From contig NZ_CP095740.1 of assembly GCF_023078455.1 (NCBI RefSeq), positions 2,096,001 to 2,160,000 on the forward strand: a stretch of 64,000 nt of DNA, in the 5' to 3' direction. Positions 15,981-24,808 of this stretch are shown here, piece by piece. The position numbers were made by a program, and so were the translations under genes. The notes beneath the pieces are model-generated. The model made no database searches and had not been told where the DNA came from. It worked only from the letters and a program-made list of their open reading frames with translations. How positions within the stretch are numbered: position 1 is the first letter of the stretch; every line of letters begins with the position of its first letter. The stretch is from Luteibacter aegosomatis. Its GTDB lineage: Bacteria > Pseudomonadota > Gammaproteobacteria > Xanthomonadales > Rhodanobacteraceae.

Positions 15981-18900
15981 ATGTCGAACGTCGCAGTGCG
16001 GGGGAGGGTCGCGCCGGTGGCGCTTGCCCTGATGTTGGCGTGGGTGAGCGGGGAGGTGCTGGCGCAATCGGCCGCGGTGAGCCCCGAAAGCGAGTTCCAG
16101 AAGCGCATCAAGGTGTCCGAGGACATTCAGCCGGTCGGGGAGCATCCCTTCGGCGAAAGCATCAGTCTCTACAACGGCGCACTGTCGTTCGAAGAGAACG
16201 ACATCAAGCTGACCGGCCAGGGGCCGGATATCGAGTTGACGCGCTCATTCCATCCGGCGGACGCGCCGCCCGACTCCGTCTACTACAGCTTCATCGATAA
16301 CGCGTTCGTCGACTGGTCGCTGGAAACGCCGCGCATCGAAACGCTTTCGGCCGCGAGCGGCACCGCCAATCTCGATCCTCCGTCCACGGCGCGCTGGTCC
16401 TTCATTTCCGATACGCAACGCTGCAGCTTTCCCGACGGCGGTCCCGACGAATTCATCACCTTCAAGGGTACGGTCCTGACCTATGCCGCGGACGACTGGT
16501 GGCACGGCTACCAGCTGATCGTGCCAGGGCATGGAAGCCAGGATCTGCTGACGCGGGATACCAACAACACGCAGTTTCCGGCGATGACGGGAACGGACGG
16601 TAACCCCATCAAGTTTCCGCTGGTCACGAAAGAGCGCTGGGCGGTGGGATGCACTCCGGCGACCTCGAACGGTCAGCCGGGGGAGGGCTTTGTCGCGGTG
16701 TCCCCGGACGGCACGAAGTACTACCTGGACGTGCTGCTCTGGAAGAAAACCGACTACATGGCTACCGGCGGCGGTGGGGCGTTGCATCGCCGACTGGCCA
16801 CCATGAACGTCTCCCGCGTGGTGGACCGCTTCGGCAACTCGGTGACCTACAGCTACGACGGCAACGGCAATCTCACCGAGATCGACGGCAGCGACGGCCG
16901 AAAGGTCACGCTTGCCTATGAGACCTGGCAAAACCCGGCCAAGGATCCCTTCGGCAACTTCTATGACCCGGTGGCCTATCGGGTCCACAGCATCACCGTC
17001 CAGCCGGCCAGCGCAGCGCCCCGCACCTGGACCTACGGTTACGGCACCGATCCGGTATTGCCTCGCCTCAACCGTGTCCAGTTGCCCGACGGCAGCGCAT
17101 GGAGCTTCAACCTCGGCGGCTTTGCGCCGCTGCCGACCGACGGCCTGCTCATCCTCAATCAGGGATGTTCTTATGTGCTTCGGCCACAGGACGCCGTCAC
17201 GTCGTCGGGATCGATCACCCAGCCGTCGGGGGTGACGGGCACCTTCACCTTGCGCAGCACGATCCGCGGGCGCTCCTATGTGCCGGCCGTCTGCCTCAAC
17301 GTCAACGGCGCGCCTCAGAACCGTTTTCCTGCCGCTTACAAACGGAACTCGCTCATCCAGCGCACATTGAGCGGGGCGGGCATCGGTACGCAAACCTGGA
17401 CCTACAGCTACTCCGCGCCCAACGACAGCTGGTCGACCTGCACGACCGGTTGCCCATCGACGGTGACGACGGAGATGGTGGATCCGTCGAACCGGACCAC
17501 GCGCTATACCTTCAGCAATCGCTTCGACGCGTCGGAGAGCCTGTTGCTGCAAAGCGACTTCTTTTCGGCGGACGACACCTCGGCCGTCGTGCGCACCGAA
17601 GCGTCGCAATACGCGCTCCCGAACGCCGACGGCAGCTCCCCATGGCCCTGGCCGGCCACGCTCGGCCGCTCGCAGATCCTCGCGGTCAACGCCGACCAGA
17701 TGGGGCGCCTGACCCCTGTCACGACGCGCACCATCGTGCAGGATGGAGACACCTATACCTGGACGGCCCAGTCGTTCGACGCCTTCGCCAACCCGGTCCA
17801 GGTGCGCCGGGGCAACACCATCGCGGGCCAGTCGCCGTTCGTCGAATCCACGAGTTACCTGAATGATCCTGCGTTGTGGGTGCTCGGATTGCCGACGCAG
17901 GTGACCAATCTCTCTGGCACCACGGCGGAGACCGAATCCCTCAACACGTACAATGCGCTCGACCTGCTGCAGAGTCGCGCCCGGTTCGGGCAGACCCTGA
18001 TGAGCTACACCTATGACGGCGCCGGGCAACTCGCCACCTATACCGACGGCAACGGTCACACGACGTCGCTGTCCGGCTATCAACGCGGCTTGCCGACCCT
18101 CGTCACGTATCCCGATCAAACGACGGAACACATCGGGGTGAGCGACTTCGGCGAAGTAGCGTCCCTGACGGACCAGGCGGGCAATACCACCAGCTACGCT
18201 TACGACAGCATGGGTCGGATCGCGCAGATTTCCTATCCCGCGGGCGATTCCGTGGCATGGGCGCCGAAGGTCTTCTCCTACGCCTTCGTATCCACGGCGG
18301 AGCGGGGCGTGGACGCCAATCATTGGCGGCGCATCGTCACCCAGGGTGTTCACGCGGACGCCACCTATTTCGACGCGCTCCTGCGCCCGATGGTGACGGG
18401 GCATTGGCGCACGAGCGATTCGGGGATGCAGACCACGACGGTCACCGCGCACGATTGGCGTGGCAACGTCACCTTCCAGTCGTATCCCGTCGATGGCTCG
18501 CCGGATTTCAACGGTGTCACCAGCGGCATCACCACCAATTACGATGCTTTGTCACGCGTGGTGCAAAGCATCCAGCCGTCGGAGACGGGCGCGGCGCTGA
18601 CGACCACCACGAGTTATCTGTCGGGAGCGCGCAAGCAGGTGACCGATCCCAACGGCAACGTCGTGACCACGGCGTATCAGGTTTTCGATGAGCCCGCGCT
18701 CGATCATCCGGTGATCGTGCAGGCGCCGGAGGGTGTCACCCAGTCGATCACGCGCGACGTGTACGGCAATCCGACACAGATCGCCCAGGGAGGTATCGTC
18801 AAAACCTTCGTCTACGACGCCTTCCATCGCCTGTGCCGCTCGGTGGAGCCGGAGACCGGCAGCACCGTCACGGCCTACGACGCCGCGAACAACGTGCTGT

Positions 18901-21335
18901 GGACCGCCGAGGGCCAGTCCATTGCCGGTACCGGAGCCTGCGGAAACGACCAGGTGGCGGCGAGTGCCCAGGTCATGCGGGCCTACGATGCGCTGAACCG
19001 GGTGACGCAGGTGACCTATCCGGGCACGACGCCGGCGAGCGTGTTCACGTATACCCCGACCGGCAAAGTGCTCACCGAAGCGACCGACGGTATCGTCTGG
19101 ACCTTCGCCTACGACAAGCGCGACCTGCCGACGGCGCAAAGCCTGTCGGTGGATGGTCATGTCTGGCCGGTGGGTTTCGGCTACGACGCCAACGGCGCGC
19201 TGGCCGCGATGACGTATCCGGACGGCAAGGCCGTGCCGTTTTCCCCTGACGCCTACGGGCGCCCCACGCAGGCGGGAGCCTATGCCACCGCGGCCACGTA
19301 TTTTCCGGATGACCAGCTCCAGCACGCGACCCTGGGCAACGGCACGGAATACCTGGGCCAACGCAACGCGCGGAACCTCCTTTCGGATTTCACCTTCTCG
19401 CGTGGCGGTACCTTTCAGGTCAGCGAAGGCCTGAGCTACGACAACGACGCCAATATCACCGGAGTATCCGACCTGGTCGACGGCACGACCCGCAATCGTT
19501 CGTTTCAGTACGACGGCCTGAGCCGTCTGAAATCCGCCACCGCGTCGCTCTATGGCACGGAGACCTACGCCTACGATCCGCTCAACAACATCGTCAGCAT
19601 GGCCTCGGGCGGTTCGACCAACACCTACACCTACGACGGCAGCAACCTGCTTCGCAGCATTTCGGGAGGAAGCGTTTCGCGTACCTTCGCCTATGACGCC
19701 CGAGGCAATGTCACCCAGAACGGCGGTGCGCAGTACACGTTCGACGAAGCCAACCGCCTGACGTCGTTCGTGGGTGTCGATACCTACCGGTACGATGCCG
19801 AAGGGCGGCGCGTCAAAGCCACTGCGGCGAACGGTGCCATCACCTATTCGCTGTATAGCCATGATGGCCAGTTGCTCTGGCAGTTCGATCCTGCTGCCAA
19901 TAGCGGAACTGACTACATCTATCTCGGCAAGAAGCTCGTCGCCCGTACGAACCATGTGTTGGTGCCGGCCGCGCCCGTCCTGACCGTGCCGGCGACCGGC
20001 ACGGCCACGACCGCTTACACCGTGTCCTGGACGGCGACGGCAGCGACCACCAGCTATGAACTTCAGGAAGAGCCCGATGGGGGCGCATGGACCACGATCT
20101 ACACCGGGACCGCGCTGAGCAAGTCCATCACCCAGACGGGCGCTGGAGCCTTCCACTATCAGGTTCATGCGTGCAATGCAGGCGGATGCGGAAACTGGAG
20201 TGCCATCGGGACGATCGCGGTTGCTCCGGCGCCCACCGCTCCCGTGGCGCCGGCCTCGGTCAGTGCGAGCGTCGCGGGAGATCTTTCGTCCATCTCGGTC
20301 ACCTGGTCGAGTTCGCCGACCGCAACCTCCTACAATCTCCAGCAACGGTTCAACTCGGGCGCCTTTGCCGACGTCGGGCCTGCGCCCGGGGGCAACACCA
20401 CCGTGACGATTGCCAACCCGGCGGACGGCACCTATGCGTACCAGGCCCGCGCCTGCAACGCGGTCGGCTGTAGCGTGTGGGTGGCGAGCGCCACCGTCCG
20501 CGTCGCGCACATTCCGCCGGCACCAGGCTCCATCAGTGTGCCGGGAACGAGTACGGGAGTACTGGGCATCAGTTGGCCGGCAGTGGCCTATGCGACGAGC
20601 TACTCGCTCGAACAGAGCACGGATAATGCCAATTACGGTGCGGTCTACAACGGTGCGGCGACGAGCGCGAGCATCGGGGTCGGGGCGACCGGCGTTTACT
20701 ACTATCGGGTCAGGGGATGCAACGCCAACGGTTGTGGCGCCTACAGTCCCGTGGGCGTGTCCTCGGTCACCATTCCGCCCTCCCAGGCGCCCGCCATCTC
20801 TGGTCCTGGAAGCAGCAGCAACGGGTGCTACACCATCAACTGGGGCGGCGTGCCGGGCGCGATTTCCTATGTGATGCAGGAAAACACCAACGGGGCAGGA
20901 TGGGTCACGATTGGAAACGACGGCTCGGGCGCCCTTGGCATCTGCGGGAAGGGTAACGGCACCTATTACTACCAGGTGCAGGGCTGCAACGCGGGCGGGT
21001 GCGGGCCCTTCAGTGGGGTGGTCTCCGTGGTTGTGGCCTTGGTTCCTGCTCCGCCTGCAAATCTGACGGCCAGCACCACCCGGGCTCCCGGAAAAATGGA
21101 AGCCGTCGCAAAATGGAACGCTTCAGCGGGTGCCACAAGTTATCAGCTCACGGCCAAGATAACGCCGCCGCCAGGCAGCGGAGACGGCTTGGTCTACACC
21201 GGGCCCAACACTACCGCCACGATCTTTCCGCAGGGGGTCAACGCCACCGTTGTGTTTACGGTCAAGGCATGCAATGCCAACGGATGCTCCGCCAACAGCA
21301 ACGCCGCATCGACGCAGGTGGCCAATGGAAACTGA
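15981..21335 (+). CDS. Giant RHS repeat protein ending in five FN3-like domains, no RHS core
   Basis: 1784 residues with a signal peptide (ALALMLAWVSGEVLAQS). A beta-rich N-terminal part (SLYNGALSFEENDIKLTG) and many YD repeats run to about residue 1313 (YIYLGKKLVARTNH). Then the RHS shell stops without the usual core and is followed by five tandem fibronectin-III-like domains of about 90 residues, each ending in a CNAxGC pair (ACNAGGCG, ACNAVGCS, GCNANGCG, GCNAGGCG, ACNANGCS). The RHS core is instead encoded in the small secreted protein starting 5 bases downstream. The two probably work together as a split RHS. The FN3 tail suggests surface or glycan attachment. Confidence 0.85.
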   Translation: MSNVAVRGRVAPVALALMLAWVSGEVLAQSAAVSPESEFQKRIKVSEDIQPVGEHPFGESISLYNGALSFEENDIKLTGQGPDIELTRSFHPADAPPDSVYYSFIDNAFVDWSLETPRIETLSAASGTANLDPPSTARWSFISDTQRCSFPDGGPDEFITFKGTVLTYAADDWWHGYQLIVPGHGSQDLLTRDTNNTQFPAMTGTDGNPIKFPLVTKERWAVGCTPATSNGQPGEGFVAVSPDGTKYYLDVLLWKKTDYMATGGGGALHRRLATMNVSRVVDRFGNSVTYSYDGNGNLTEIDGSDGRKVTLAYETWQNPAKDPFGNFYDPVAYRVHSITVQPASAAPRTWTYGYGTDPVLPRLNRVQLPDGSAWSFNLGGFAPLPTDGLLILNQGCSYVLRPQDAVTSSGSITQPSGVTGTFTLRSTIRGRSYVPAVCLNVNGAPQNRFPAAYKRNSLIQRTLSGAGIGTQTWTYSYSAPNDSWSTCTTGCPSTVTTEMVDPSNRTTRYTFSNRFDASESLLLQSDFFSADDTSAVVRTEASQYALPNADGSSPWPWPATLGRSQILAVNADQMGRLTPVTTRTIVQDGDTYTWTAQSFDAFANPVQVRRGNTIAGQSPFVESTSYLNDPALWVLGLPTQVTNLSGTTAETESLNTYNALDLLQSRARFGQTLMSYTYDGAGQLATYTDGNGHTTSLSGYQRGLPTLVTYPDQTTEHIGVSDFGEVASLTDQAGNTTSYAYDSMGRIAQISYPAGDSVAWAPKVFSYAFVSTAERGVDANHWRRIVTQGVHADATYFDALLRPMVTGHWRTSDSGMQTTTVTAHDWRGNVTFQSYPVDGSPDFNGVTSGITTNYDALSRVVQSIQPSETGAALTTTTSYLSGARKQVTDPNGNVVTTAYQVFDEPALDHPVIVQAPEGVTQSITRDVYGNPTQIAQGGIVKTFVYDAFHRLCRSVEPETGSTVTAYDAANNVLWTAEGQSIAGTGACGNDQVAASAQVMRAYDALNRVTQVTYPGTTPASVFTYTPTGKVLTEATDGIVWTFAYDKRDLPTAQSLSVDGHVWPVGFGYDANGALAAMTYPDGKAVPFSPDAYGRPTQAGAYATAATYFPDDQLQHATLGNGTEYLGQRNARNLLSDFTFSRGGTFQVSEGLSYDNDANITGVSDLVDGTTRNRSFQYDGLSRLKSATASLYGTETYAYDPLNNIVSMASGGSTNTYTYDGSNLLRSISGGSVSRTFAYDARGNVTQNGGAQYTFDEANRLTSFVGVDTYRYDAEGRRVKATAANGAITYSLYSHDGQLLWQFDPAANSGTDYIYLGKKLVARTNHVLVPAAPVLTVPATGTATTAYTVSWTATAATTSYELQEEPDGGAWTTIYTGTALSKSITQTGAGAFHYQVHACNAGGCGNWSAIGTIAVAPAPTAPVAPASVSASVAGDLSSISVTWSSSPTATSYNLQQRFNSGAFADVGPAPGGNTTVTIANPADGTYAYQARACNAVGCSVWVASATVRVAHIPPAPGSISVPGTSTGVLGISWPAVAYATSYSLEQSTDNANYGAVYNGAATSASIGVGATGVYYYRVRGCNANGCGAYSPVGVSSVTIPPSQAPAISGPGSSSNGCYTINWGGVPGAISYVMQENTNGAGWVTIGNDGSGALGICGKGNGTYYYQVQGCNAGGCGPFSGVVSVVVALVPAPPANLTASTTRAPGKMEAVAKWNASAGATSYQLTAKITPPPGSGDGLVYTGPNTTATIFPQGVNATVVFTVKACNANGCSANSNAASTQVANGN

Positions 21336-21339
21336 AGCG

Positions 21340-22266
21340 ATGAAGACGATGACTCGCATTGGCCGTTGGCTCGTGGTCGCCCTGTTGCTGGTGATGAGTC
21401 CGGTATGTTTCTCGCAGGCAGCGGAGACCGTCACCTACTATTACACCGACCAGCAGGGGACCCCGCTGGCGACGGCGGACGCCTCCGGGAATATCCTGAC
21501 GACGTCGGACTACCGGCCCTATGGCAGCGAGGTGCTGGGCACCCCAGTGGAAGGGCCGGGATACACCGGACATGTGAATGACCTCGATTCGGGTCTGCTA
21601 TACATGCAGGCCCGGTACTATGACCCGGTGGTGGGTAGGTTTTTGAGTACAGATCCGCAAGGCGTCACCGTAGGACATGTTCATAACTTCGGACTTTACG
21701 AATATGCCAATTCGAATCCGGTCGGAAACGTCGATCCGGATGGCAAGGAAACCTTCGCGATTGGATTCAACGTTAGTATATCTGCGCTGGGTGGTGTCAC
21801 CGGCACCAGGCAGATCACTGTGAGCATGGATGGCCTGAAAATTTCGACTCTGAGCGTCGGTTATTACAACGCTGCTGGAGGAACCGCATCAACCGCAATT
21901 GGCCCGAGTCTGGTCATTGTTGGTAGTTATTCAAAGGCAAACTCAGCGGAAGAATTTGCGGATACCGGTGGCGCCGCGAGCGCGGGCGGAGGCGTGAATG
22001 TTTTCGGTGCTTCAGGGGGGTATGAGCAAAGCATCTGCGATCGATGCAACTCGGTTAGCAGTCTCTACGTAGGCGGAAAAATACCGCAGTTGCCTTTTGA
22101 AGTGCATGCATCAATAACTCAGTCAGTGGGCTACACCATATTCGGCAACCCACCTGCAGTGAGGCCAACGGTGAAGGTCGGTGATCCCAAGCCTTCGCCG
22201 CCTCCGCCGCCTCCGCCGCCAACAACGCCTTTGGTACCATCGACGTGGACCATCCCCAGTACGTAA
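21340..22266 (+). CDS. Secreted RHS-core protein, partner of the split RHS
   Basis: 308 residues from the ATG at 21340 (an ATG at 21325 overlapping the previous stop is possible). The signal peptide is RWLVVALLLVMSPVCFSQA. The RHS core is complete (YYYTDQQGTPLATADASGN, YRPYGSEVLG, GYTGHVNDLDSGLLYMQARY, GRFLSTDPQ, NVDPDG). The C-terminal half matches the 3644-4558 protein: SAEEFADTGG, ASAGGGVNVFGASGGYEQS, CDRC pair, a Pro8 run. It is coupled to the core-less RHS gene. The C-terminal half is a candidate effector. GC falls after the core, consistent with an exchangeable tip. Confidence 0.8.
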   Translation: MKTMTRIGRWLVVALLLVMSPVCFSQAAETVTYYYTDQQGTPLATADASGNILTTSDYRPYGSEVLGTPVEGPGYTGHVNDLDSGLLYMQARYYDPVVGRFLSTDPQGVTVGHVHNFGLYEYANSNPVGNVDPDGKETFAIGFNVSISALGGVTGTRQITVSMDGLKISTLSVGYYNAAGGTASTAIGPSLVIVGSYSKANSAEEFADTGGAASAGGGVNVFGASGGYEQSICDRCNSVSSLYVGGKIPQLPFEVHASITQSVGYTIFGNPPAVRPTVKVGDPKPSPPPPPPPPTTPLVPSTWTIPST

Positions 22267-22294
22267 GACCAATACCATTGACTAGGATCGGCAC

Positions 22295-22654
22295 ATGGAC
22301 TTAGGTTTATTTGGTTTCTTAGTCGGAGGCGCTCCGGGATTCAGTTACGTCTTGACAACGATGTTCCGTGTTCGGCAGGCGCAAGCCGAGGCGCAAAAAG
22401 TTGCCAGACAACACGGGGAGTTTCTAGACTTTGACTCTTCGGAAAATCAGTCTTACGACTTCTTGCTGAATCCGCGGAACTTTATCAAGCCGTCCGACGG
22501 GCCCGGCGTCCGCAGGGGGAAAAATCTGCTTCTCGCAATCAGGGACAAGATGTGGAAACGCCTGTGGATAGGAGTGATCTTAATGATCGTCGGAATGCCG
22601 GTCGGCATTTTCGCAGCCGCTGCCTACACTCAGTACTTCTTGACGCCTCACTAG
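22295..22654 (+). CDS. Small membrane protein, putative immunity partner
   Basis: 119 residues; a paralogue of 4558-4896 in the same position after an RHS-core gene. It has an N-terminal hydrophobic segment (LFGFLVGGAPGFSYVL), HGEFLDFDS, the DGPGVRRGK motif and a C-terminal membrane helix (MWKRLWIGVILMIVGMPVGI). The last 40 codons (22535-22654) are duplicated at 24114-24233 without the rest of the gene. An immunity role is inferred from position and co-duplication. Confidence 0.68.
   Translation: MDLGLFGFLVGGAPGFSYVLTTMFRVRQAQAEAQKVARQHGEFLDFDSSENQSYDFLLNPRNFIKPSDGPGVRRGKNLLLAIRDKMWKRLWIGVILMIVGMPVGIFAAAAYTQYFLTPH
22535..22654 (+). repeat. Direct repeat, copy A (3' end of immunity-like gene)
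   Basis: 120 bases encoding the C-terminal membrane helix and stop of the gene at 22295. Copy B at 24114-24233 aligns without gaps at about 90% identity by eye. The repeat is in the same orientation 1.6 kb apart. Confidence 0.85.
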
Positions 22655-22812
22655 ACGCACCAAAATCGTGTCCGGTCTTGGGATGAGGATACGGGAGAGC
22701 TGCAATCACCGGTGTCAAAAGTTGGCCCGATGATTAATTCGGTTTGGGAACACCAGGCTCCCTCCAAGCCGACGAGTCCAACCAGTTGTACCGGCGAGGG
22801 TGGGAGTACGGG

Positions 22813-23244
22813 ATGTCTATTGTGAAGACCGGCATCATGCGGCAGGTCGCAGCCTTCGCCGTCGCTCCTCTCGTAGCACCCGCATTCATGTTTCTGGTAT
22901 CCATTGGGAAACCTGCGGAGGGGATCTGGGTTGCGTTGTTTGCTCTGCCGTTTACGACGGGTGCAACCGTTTTCCCCGGGGTCCCGTTGTACTTCCTGTT
23001 CCGGAAACTCGGTTGGACGTCTAAATGGGCTTACATGCTCATTGGAGTACTTTGTGGACTGTCAGCGTCTCTGTTTCTTTTTGCGGGTACTGCAATCAAG
23101 GCGCTTACGACGCATGAATCGGGCCCATGGATCGGTATGGTCGCTTTTACACTCATTTTTTGCTTCCTGGGCAGCTTGTCAGGACTTGTGTTCTGGCTAG
23201 TTGCCCGGACGGATCGACCCTCTTCGACAGGTGAGGCGCAATAA
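22813..23244 (+). CDS. Four-helix membrane protein, paralogue of 24809-25261
   Basis: 143 residues from the ATG at 22813, chosen for its GGGAGTACGGG ribosome site; a TTG at 22744 would add 23 polar residues. Four hydrophobic segments: VAAFAVAPLVAPAFMFLVSI, a second with IWVALFALPFTTGATVF, PGVPLYFLF, and two more toward the end (YMLIGVLCGLSASLFLFAG; IGMVAFTLIFCFLGSLSGLV). The GKPAEGIWV and FPGVPLYF blocks recur in the downstream paralogue. Function unknown; it lies among small membrane genes after an RHS-core gene, so a displaced immunity protein is one reading. Confidence 0.6.
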   Translation: MSIVKTGIMRQVAAFAVAPLVAPAFMFLVSIGKPAEGIWVALFALPFTTGATVFPGVPLYFLFRKLGWTSKWAYMLIGVLCGLSASLFLFAGTAIKALTTHESGPWIGMVAFTLIFCFLGSLSGLVFWLVARTDRPSSTGEAQ

Positions 23245-23399
23245 CGAGCTATATGATCGCTCGACGACGGGTGCATAAAGAGGTCGGTGCGTTGCGGCGT
23301 CTGGATCCGGCGCAGACCTTACCCTGGTAGGGTTGATCGTTGAGAGATTCGGTCCATGCTTTTGAGGCTCTTAATAGTTCCAATCCTAATGGAGGCTCC

Positions 23400-23627
23400 A
23401 TGACGACGCCTCGGCTGCCCGTCGATTTCAACAGCGCACACGATGAGCGAACCATCCGGCTCAACACGCGCGGCACGCTGGAAGCTTTGCGCGAGCAAGG
23501 CCTCACCCTTCAGGAAGGGATGGAAATCTTCGTGACCGACGATGAACTGTTGGCGCGAGCAAGGATTGGCAGGCGAGATGGAGTATGGGTGGCCGTCATT
23601 GAAGCGTGGCTGGAAGGATCACCTTGA
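23400..23627 (+). CDS. Hypothetical 75-residue protein
   Basis: The ATG at 23400 has GGAGG five bases upstream. The sequence VDFNSAHDERTIRLNTRGTL, then EALREQGLTLQEGMEIFVTD, and a C-terminal VWVAVIEAWLEG is well composed, with no membrane segment. I do not recognise the family. The good ribosome site supports a real gene. Between it and the preceding gene (23245-23399) only a 25-codon frame occurs. Confidence 0.55.
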   Translation: MTTPRLPVDFNSAHDERTIRLNTRGTLEALREQGLTLQEGMEIFVTDDELLARARIGRRDGVWVAVIEAWLEGSP

Positions 23628-23706
23628 ACGCTTGACCGACGCGGGCGGTGACGCAACCACATCGCCCAAAACAGCCCCTACCTCGTGACTCTAAAGGATG
23701 GAATTC

Positions 23707-24150
23707 ATGAAAGTGGTGATTGAAGGAACGCCTCTCCCTTCACTGACCGATATCATGGATGCGATGGGTATCCAGGTCAGCGACTTTGACTGGTATGTGT
23801 CCGAGTTGGAAGGTTGCCCGTGGCCGATAGCGTCCAACAATCGGTGGCTCACAGGGGAGGATATGGCCGCCCTCTATTCTTCGCACGAGCCGACCTTCTC
23901 ATGGGGCATCTTTGACGCGGTGGCTCGGGGCGAGCGACCCGCAATCGCGGCATCGCCTTTTGCCGATGGGAATGAAGCGATATGGGCCCCAACGTCATAT
24001 GCTCCGCAGGTGCCCGGGGCGAAGTTCGAGGTAGTGTTTTGGGACAGTTCTGCTGTTGTTGTAACCGGGCTGTCGGACGCGCAGGGCAAGGCGCTTCATA
24101 TGGCGTTCCCGCGGCGATCAGGGGCAAAATGTGGAAACGCCTGTGGATAG
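23707..24150 (+). CDS. Hypothetical protein with chimeric 3' end
   Basis: 147 residues from the ATG at 23707 (AAAGGATGG upstream; an ATG at 23698 is less well placed). The body (PSLTDIMDAMGIQVSDFDWY, NNRWLTGEDMAALYSS, FSWGIFDAVARGERPAI) looks like a cytosolic immunity-type protein, but I cannot name its family. From 24114 the gene enters the duplicated 3' end of the membrane gene at 22295 in a different frame, so its last dozen residues (RRSGAKCGNACG) are an artefact of the junction. The native C-terminus was probably lost. Confidence 0.5.
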   Translation: MKVVIEGTPLPSLTDIMDAMGIQVSDFDWYVSELEGCPWPIASNNRWLTGEDMAALYSSHEPTFSWGIFDAVARGERPAIAASPFADGNEAIWAPTSYAPQVPGAKFEVVFWDSSAVVVTGLSDAQGKALHMAFPRRSGAKCGNACG

Positions 24151-24233
24151 GAGTGGTCTTAATGATCGTCGGAATGCCGGTCGGAATTCTCGCAGCCGCT
24201 GCCTACACTGATTACTTCTTGGCGTCTCAGTGA
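24114..24233 (+). repeat. Direct repeat, copy B (orphan 3' end of immunity-like gene)
   Basis: Encodes MWKRLWIGVVLMIVGMPVGI, then LAAAAYTDYFLASQ and a stop. It matches the end of the 22295 gene but has no start of its own. It marks a recombination junction. Confidence 0.85.
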
Positions 24234-24240
24234 GACACTT

Positions 24241-24618
24241 ATGAATCGCGATATTATGGAAGGCTATCATGATGTCGAACTAACAGGTGTCGAAAAGGTT
24301 GACCCGGGTGGCGTCGTCCTTTCTTTCGCTTTCCCACAAGGAGAAAGAAGAAAACTGCAACTCCACGAGTGCGAATTTCTCAGGATGAGTGACTTCGTTT
24401 CGCAGAACGTGGTCTCCAGGATGATGGTCATCACGGGGAAGAATATCAGCAGGTCATTCGTGGAAGATCGGTTGGCGTGGGCAACCAGCTTGTCCGACTC
24501 AAGTTCGTTCCTGGCGGAGGAACGCATGGTTACCATTGTCGGACAGATTATGGCTGGCCGGCGATCATTGTTGGTACTCGAACCCAGTTGGGGGGGGGGG
24601 CTGAGCTTGTCGCTTTGA
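24241..24618 (+). CDS. Hypothetical protein with poly-G tract near its 3' end
   Basis: 125 residues: YHDVELTGVEKVDPGGVVLS, FAFPQGERRKLQLHECEFLR and SRMMVITGKNISRSFVEDRL; a small beta-rich cytosolic protein, possibly an immunity protein. The family was not recognised. An 11-G run at 24590-24600 lies six codons before the stop. One more G (or two fewer) would continue the protein as AELVALIASVSELVG to a stop near 24647, which reads more naturally than the present GLSLSL end. This may be slippage-based variation, a mutation, or a sequencing error. Confidence 0.5.
   Translation: MNRDIMEGYHDVELTGVEKVDPGGVVLSFAFPQGERRKLQLHECEFLRMSDFVSQNVVSRMMVITGKNISRSFVEDRLAWATSLSDSSSFLAEERMVTIVGQIMAGRRSLLVLEPSWGGGLSLSL
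24590..24600 (+). repeat. Poly-G tract (G11)
   Basis: Eleven consecutive G within the 3' end of the gene at 24241. Length changes of +1 or -2 switch to a longer C-terminus. Confidence 0.8.
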
Positions 24619-24808
24619 TTGCCAGCGTGTCCGAGTTGGTGGGTTGATTGGTTGCATTGGTATCCCGTTATTTCGTTCTTCGTCACCGGCGAGCGGCAGC
24701 CGACGGATACTCCACTCATTCAGCGATGCTGTAGGGGGCGGGCCCCGTGGAGTGGAGGGTTCCACGCCTTCCGGAGGTCTTTCACTGCCGTTCAGTGGAG
24801 GATTCAGG

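Noticed and set aside
16245-20510. Long minus-strand frames (735 and 652 codons) opposite the core-less RHS gene
   Set aside because: Composition is that of shadow frames (Arg, His, Gly, Val); YD repeats on the plus strand are unmistakable.
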